This document shows, piece by piece, positions 59,741-64,000 of a DNA stretch of 64,000 bases. A program made the position numbers and the translations under genes. Every line of letters begins with the position of its first letter. Positions within the stretch are counted from its first letter, which is position 1. The stretch covers positions 325,001-389,000 of the forward strand of contig JAGTXO010000033.1 in NCBI GenBank assembly GCA_019448385.1, read 5' to 3'. The notes beneath the pieces were generated by a model, which searched no databases, was not told the origin of the DNA, and saw only the letters and a program-made list of their open reading frames with translations. Source of the DNA: Diacronema lutheri. Taxonomy: Eukaryota; Haptophyta; Pavlovophyceae; Pavlovales; Pavlovaceae.

Positions 59741-60044
59741 GCGTGCGCCTCCGACCTGCGCGCGTTTGTGCTATCCGCAGGCACGCAGCGCTTTAGCTAA
59801 GGCCGACCTGGTCCGATGCCAACGACCGCAACCGCATTTCAGAGAGACAAGGATGGGAGTGGATGGGTGGCGCGCGTGTCGGCTTCTGTGAGCTCGCGCC
59901 TTCTTCTCCACGGCTCCTCCTCGTCTTCGAGTCCCTGTCCGCACGTCATGCTGTCAGTTTCAGTGACACAGTCGGACCGCAGTCGGACCGCAGTCAACTC
60001 GCGGAGACTTGAGCACCCTGCCAGCCACTCTCGCTCGCGCGGCG
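59741..60044. promoter_or_regulatory. Spacer upstream of LEO1
   Basis: 304 bases, no gene seen. Contains the direct repeat AGTCGGACCGC twice (59970-59991) about 55 bp before the LEO1 start codon, which may be promoter elements. Confidence 0.4.
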
Positions 60045-61806
60045 ATGGCGAGCGAGGGCGGCGCAACGTACCAGGACCTCTTCGGCTCGGACGAGGAGGA
60101 CGAGGGCGAGGCGCGAGCGGCAGGCGTGGATGAGGAAGGGGTGGCTGCGGCCGCGGTCGCCGAGGTGGGCGGCGAGGAGGGCGGCGGCGAGGAGGGCGGT
60201 GGCGAGGAGGGCGGCGACCACGCGAGCGCGCGCGCGGGCGCGGGCGGCGACGGCGCCGGCGGCGAGGAGGGCGCGGATGGCGAGGACCTTGACCTCTTCG
60301 GCGAGCGGGAGGAGGAGGCAGAGGGCGAGGACGAGGGTGCGACGGACGGCGAGCGCGCCGCCCGCTCCGCGCGCCAGGGCATGCAGGCCGAGGACGCGCC
60401 GCGCGCGCCTCCCCTCGCGCTCAACCTTCCGCCGCTTCCGCGGCCAAAGCCCGGCCGCCTCTGCCTCGTGCGCCTGCCCAACATCCTCGGCATCCAGGCG
60501 CGGCCGTTCGACGCGCACACCTACGACCCGGCCGACGAGGCGGAGCACGCCGCCTCCCGGCAGAATGTCGTGCGCTGGCGTTACGCGGCGTCGGGCGCGG
60601 CGGCGGCGGGCGGGGATGGCGAGGTTGAGCGCGAGTCCAACGCGCGCGTGGTGCGCTGGTCGGACGGCTCGCTCACGCTGCACATCGGCTCGGAGGTGCT
60701 GCTCGCGACCGAGCAGCCGCTCGAGTCGGAGCACGCGCACGTCTTCGCGCGCGGCCCGAAATCGTTGATCGAGTGCCATGGCGTCCTGTCGCGTCGCCTG
60801 CACTTCCAGCCGGCGACGCGCGACTCGGCGACGCACCGCACGCTGATGAGCAAGGTGCAGAACACGGCCAAGATGGGCAAGGAGCGCAAAATCCGCATGA
60901 CCTCCACCCTCTCCGACCCGGAGAAGGCCAAGGAGGCGATGGAGAAGGCGAGCGCCCTCGCGCGCCGCGCGCGCGCGCGCGCGCCACGCCGCGCGCAGCA
61001 CGCGGTCGCGCTCGCGCGCGCCGTGTTTGGCCGGCGGGCGCGCTTCCTCAGCCGTGCGCGCCGCGCCGCGCCGTGCCGTGCCGTGCGCACGTTGCTCGCG
61101 TCCCTTTTGAATTGAAATCGGCTGCAGCTCGAGGAGGAGAAGAAACGGTTACTACTGAGTCAGGATCGCGCGGGCGCTCACTTTGGCGCGGGCGCGGGCG
61201 CGGGCAGGTGGGAGGCGGGCTTTTTGGAGGGAGGCGACGACGCAGACCCGGGCGAGGGAGAATTGGGCGCGATCCGCGCGCAGCTTACCGGGCGCAAGCG
61301 GCGATCGGCCGGCGGCGGCTCCCGCACCCGCCGCACGTCGCGCGCGCGCCGGCCGGCGATGAGCGGCGCCTCTCGGCGCCTGTCAGGCGGCGCCGGCGCC
61401 GGCGCCGCGCGCCGCCGTTCGCGCGCGGGCGACGACGAGGAGGAGGAGGAGGAGGAGGAGGAAGAGGGTGCGCGCAGCACGCGGCGCGCGCCGCCGCAGC
61501 GGCGCGTGGCCGTGCGCTTCTCGCACCCCCGCCGCTCTATTTCTCTCTCTCTCTCTCTCTCTTTTTTTCCGCCCGTGTTGGGCAAGCCGCGCCTCACGCC
61601 GCTCATCGAAGCGCGCGCACACTCGGCTCCGCCGCGCGCCGGTGCGCTCTTGCCCTGTGCGATGTCGGCCTGCCCAACCCGCCCCGCTGTCTGCGCCGCG
61701 CGCGGCAGAGGCCGGCTCGGACGACGACATGGAGGGCTTCATCGTCGACGACGAGGAGGACGACGACGAGGGCGTCGCCGACGACGACGACGACGACGAG
61801 CTGTAG
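60045..61806 (+). CDS. LEO1: LEO1 subunit of the Paf1 transcription-elongation complex
   Basis: Nuclear protein of the Paf1 complex, which travels with RNA polymerase II and promotes histone modification. Acidic N-terminus (YQDLFGSDEEDEGEA), then the conserved core: LVRLPNILGIQARPFDAHTY (about residues 138-158), VVRWRY, ESNARVVRWSDGSLTLHIG (about 196-214), HFQPATRDSATHR and DPEKAKEAMEK. Exons 60045-60947, 61128-61467 and 61709-61806; total 446 aa. The first intron is best read as GC-AG after AAG (AAG/GCGAGC), joining EAMEK to LEEEKKRLLLSQ; an in-phase GT downstream would add 20 Arg/Ala residues. The second intron (61468-61708) has GT-AG ends and a CT-repeat tract. The C-terminus is acidic (DEEDDDEGVADDDDDDEL), as in other LEO1 proteins. 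ATG 60045 is the first in frame. Confidence 0.93.
61540..61568 (+). repeat. (CT)n microsatellite in LEO1 intron 2
   Basis: TTTCTCTCTCT... followed by a T run, about 140 bp before the 3' splice site. Confidence 0.9.
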
Positions 61807-62114
61807 GGCACGTTGGGCGAACACCGGGATTGAGTCGGGTGGTGTCTTTGTCCCTCTTCACTCTTCCGGCGCCGTGCGCTCACACTGGGACGGGAGACTG
61901 GGCTCGCCCGGCGGCCGGCGGCCGCCCGCCGACTGAGGCCCCCGCCAGGCCCCGGGGGACCGTGTCGAGCGCGCTGTGCGCCGCAGCGAGTGCCAGTGAA
62001 TTCCGCCCTCACGCTGCGCGGCGTGCTTCCAAGCGTTCGTTGTGCGCGGCAGGCCGTGATGACTGGTGATGTCGCGACCTCGCGCCGCCATGGAAGGCGA
62101 ACCATCAAATTCGG
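61807..62114. other. Intergenic between LEO1 and oxidoreductase
   Basis: 308 bases, no gene supported; holds the LEO1 3' UTR and the next promoter. CGCCCGGCGGCCGGCGGCCG near 61908 is a GC-rich direct repeat. Confidence 0.45.
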
Positions 62115-63425
62115 ATGGCGCGAAAGTCTCCGCCTGACGCGCTCCTGGTCGGCACGGGCGAGTACACGACGGGCTACGTGCGCGGCGAGGGCGCAGATTC
62201 GGACAAGGGCGCGGGCGTTGTTGCGCTCGTCTTCTTCGACCTGCGACGCCGTGGGCTCGTCGGCGACCGCCTGGGCATGTGCGGCACGGACGGCGCAAAG
62301 TTTGCGGGCATCCGCGCGCACCTCGCCGCCAAGCTCGCCGCCTACCCGCGCACCTTTGCCGCGCCCGAGCGCGACTTTGCCTTCGCCGCGTACCCGCCCG
62401 ACGCGCGCGCCGTCGACCCGCTCGCGTACGAGGCCGCGCTCGACGACTACCGGCCGGGCGACGTCGCCGTCGTCTTCACGCCGGACGACACGCACTGCGC
62501 GATCGCGCGCGCGTGCCTGCGGCGCGGGCTCCACGTGCTGCTGACCAAGCCGGCGGTGAAGACGCTCGCCGAGCACGCCGAGCTGCAGGCCCTCGCCGCC
62601 GCGCGCGGCCTCCTCTGCTGCGTCGAGGTGCACAAACGGTGGGACCCTGTGTATGCCGACGCGCGCGACGCCGTGCGCTCGCGCCTCGGCGCGCTCTCGT
62701 TCTTCACCGCGTACATGTCGCAGCCCAAGCACCAGCTCGACACGTTCGCCGCGTGGGCTGGCCGCGCCTCCGACATCTCGTACTACCTGAACTCGCATCA
62801 CGTTGACTTCCACGCGTGGGTCGAGCGCGGGCGCGCGCGCGCCGTGCGCGTGAGCGCGCACGCCTCCAACGGCTTTGCGAACCGGCACAACGGGCTGCCC
62901 GCCGGCTGCGAGGACACGATCACGCTGTGCGTCGACTGGAGGAATTTCGTTGACGGCACGCGCGCGCACGCGACGTACACAGCGTCATGGGCGGCGGCGC
63001 GCTCGGACGTCCACTCGCAGCAGCGCTTCTTCTGGCTCGGCCGGAACGGAGAGCTCACGGTCGACCAGGCGCACCGCGGCTACTCGAGCGCGGAGGACGA
63101 GCACGGCTTTGGCGCGCGCAACCCGCATTTCATGAAGTACACGCCGACGGACGGTCGCTTCAGCGGTCAGAGCGCGTATGGCTACCAATCGTTTGAGGCG
63201 TTCATCGCCGCCGCGCGCGCGGTGAACGCGCGCGAGGAGGCGGCGAGCGCGTTCGACGACGGCAGGCTCGCGACGCTTGCGACAACCGCGATGACGACCG
63301 CGGTGCTCGAGGCCGGCCGGCGTAGCTTGGATGCGGGCGGCAAGGCGGTCACGATTATGTATGCTTGCGGCGCGGCCGGACGGGCCGACGCGACGCTCGC
63401 CGACCCGACGGGCTTTGCTATATAG
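62115..63425 (+). CDS. Gfo/Idh/MocA-family NAD(P)-dependent oxidoreductase
   Basis: 436-aa single-exon protein. The N-terminal Rossmann fold has a glycine motif GTGEYTTGYV (about residues 13-22), then VAVVFTPDDTHCAIARACL (about 115-135) and LHVLLTKPAVKTLAEH, corresponding to the family's EKP motif with Thr in place of Glu. VEVHKRWDPVYADARD follows. The C-terminal alpha/beta sheet domain includes SHHVDFHAWV and HFMKYTPTDGRFSGQSAYGY. Such enzymes oxidise or reduce sugars, uronic acids or inositols; the layout recalls galacturonate/galactose dehydrogenase-like members, but the substrate is not readable. Start ATG 62115, stop TAG 63423. Confidence 0.88.
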   Translation: MARKSPPDALLVGTGEYTTGYVRGEGADSDKGAGVVALVFFDLRRRGLVGDRLGMCGTDGAKFAGIRAHLAAKLAAYPRTFAAPERDFAFAAYPPDARAVDPLAYEAALDDYRPGDVAVVFTPDDTHCAIARACLRRGLHVLLTKPAVKTLAEHAELQALAAARGLLCCVEVHKRWDPVYADARDAVRSRLGALSFFTAYMSQPKHQLDTFAAWAGRASDISYYLNSHHVDFHAWVERGRARAVRVSAHASNGFANRHNGLPAGCEDTITLCVDWRNFVDGTRAHATYTASWAAARSDVHSQQRFFWLGRNGELTVDQAHRGYSSAEDEHGFGARNPHFMKYTPTDGRFSGQSAYGYQSFEAFIAAARAVNAREEAASAFDDGRLATLATTAMTTAVLEAGRRSLDAGGKAVTIMYACGAAGRADATLADPTGFAI

Positions 63426-64000
63426 GGCGCGGTCCGGGCTGGTCCGGCCAGTGTAAGGCTGAGAGTACGACCCGGGTCGTACAATCAAGGGTTAAAAGCC
63501 AGCCAATGAGCGCTCGAGGGGTCGGGGCGAGGCTTATGACGAGCCTAGGACCGAGACACCCTCCTGACCGGCCGATTTGGAGTAGAATTCGGGGTCGAGC
63601 GGGCGCGGCGGACGGAGGGCCTGAGCCGGGCCGACGGAGGGTCCGACCCCGGAATGCGGGCGACCGGAAGGGCTTGGGTGATTTACGCCTAGTAGAATAG
63701 AATGGCGGATTCCGGGGGGGGCTCGCAACTGGCATCGCGCAAGCTGAGGCCCCCTGACTGACCGGACCGCGCCGAGTGCGCGTGCACCCCGTGGAGGGCG
63801 CGGCCAGTCGGACACTCTTCGCGACTGAGCTCGCCGCGGCATACCGTGCGCTGCGCCGGCGCGCTACTTGCCGTTGGCCGAGCTGCGGGTGTTGCGCACC
63901 GCCGTGTTGCGCAGCCAGCGGCTGGATGCGCCGGTGGCCGGAACCTTGGCGCGCTTTGGCTAAGCGACCTCGGCCTGCACAGACTCGAACGCGTGCGTAA
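63426..64000. other. Right-end non-coding stretch
   Basis: 575 bases in which I cannot support a gene. The first ~300 bases are less GC-rich, with a CCAAT box (63507) and short repeats GGACGGAGGG / CGACGGAGGG near 63612-63645. An open frame from 63776 to the edge is Arg/Ala/Cys-rich and shows no family features. Confidence 0.45.

Noticed and set aside
63776-64000. Open frame running off the right edge
   Set aside because: Low-complexity Arg/Ala/Cys composition, no motif, no plausible splice context.

Overview
This looks like nuclear DNA of a very GC-rich unicellular eukaryote, probably an alga. Genes are intron-poor and lie on both strands. They encode eukaryote-specific proteins (LEO1, WDR6, an ABCC transporter, a cathepsin-SRCR membrane protein, a twin CX9C protein). 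Introns are short (about 80-240 nt), mostly GTGCG...CAG, and at least one appears to use a GC-AG pair. A haptophyte is my best guess, from GC content, GC-AG introns and gene style; nothing in the window proves it.

Left arm (1-20.2 kb), ordinary compact gene space: a patatin/iPLA2-like phospholipase running off the left edge (-), divergent from an ABCC transporter (+); a coiled-coil polyQ protein (+); a twin CX9C mitochondrial protein (-); a papain-family protein with Ser in place of the catalytic Cys, followed by SRCR and a membrane anchor (-); a TrmH-like tRNA/rRNA methyltransferase (-) sharing a 91-bp promoter with a small membrane protein (+); and a large armadillo/IQ protein (-).

Accessory region (20.2-50.5 kb). 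Upstream of the armadillo gene lies an array of units spaced about 62-73 bp, each carrying the core CCTTCTTGMGCG (M = C or A). Into it a MULE DNA transposon with about 414-bp terminal inverted repeats has inserted (9-bp target duplication AATTTGCCC). A hAT transposon (11-bp inverted repeats, 8-bp duplication CAATTTGC) then landed in the tip of the MULE's right end. The hAT encodes an apparently intact 870-aa transposase and also carries gene-like cargo. Beyond it the array resumes, followed by a secreted-protein gene and 541-bp tandem repeats. The secreted-protein gene, the arrays and the 5' third of the armadillo gene recur in inverted orientation at 43.7-47.8 kb, without the transposons; that copy serves as an empty site. 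Between the two copies sit WDR6 (-), a divergent unknown gene 67 bp away (+), a decayed gene (-) and a short-chain dehydrogenase (+). A third fragment at 49.9-50.45 kb joins array sequence to the 3' end of the dehydrogenase in the reverse order.

Right arm (50.5-64 kb), ordinary gene space again: a protein with a VHL-beta-like segment (-), divergent from a roughly 2,430-aa low-complexity protein with many in-frame minisatellites (+), then LEO1 of the Paf1 complex (+) and a Gfo/Idh/MocA oxidoreductase (+). The last 575 bases hold no gene I can support.

I worked by eye, without alignment or search. Splice sites are inferred from frame, conserved protein motifs and GT/GC...AG positions.
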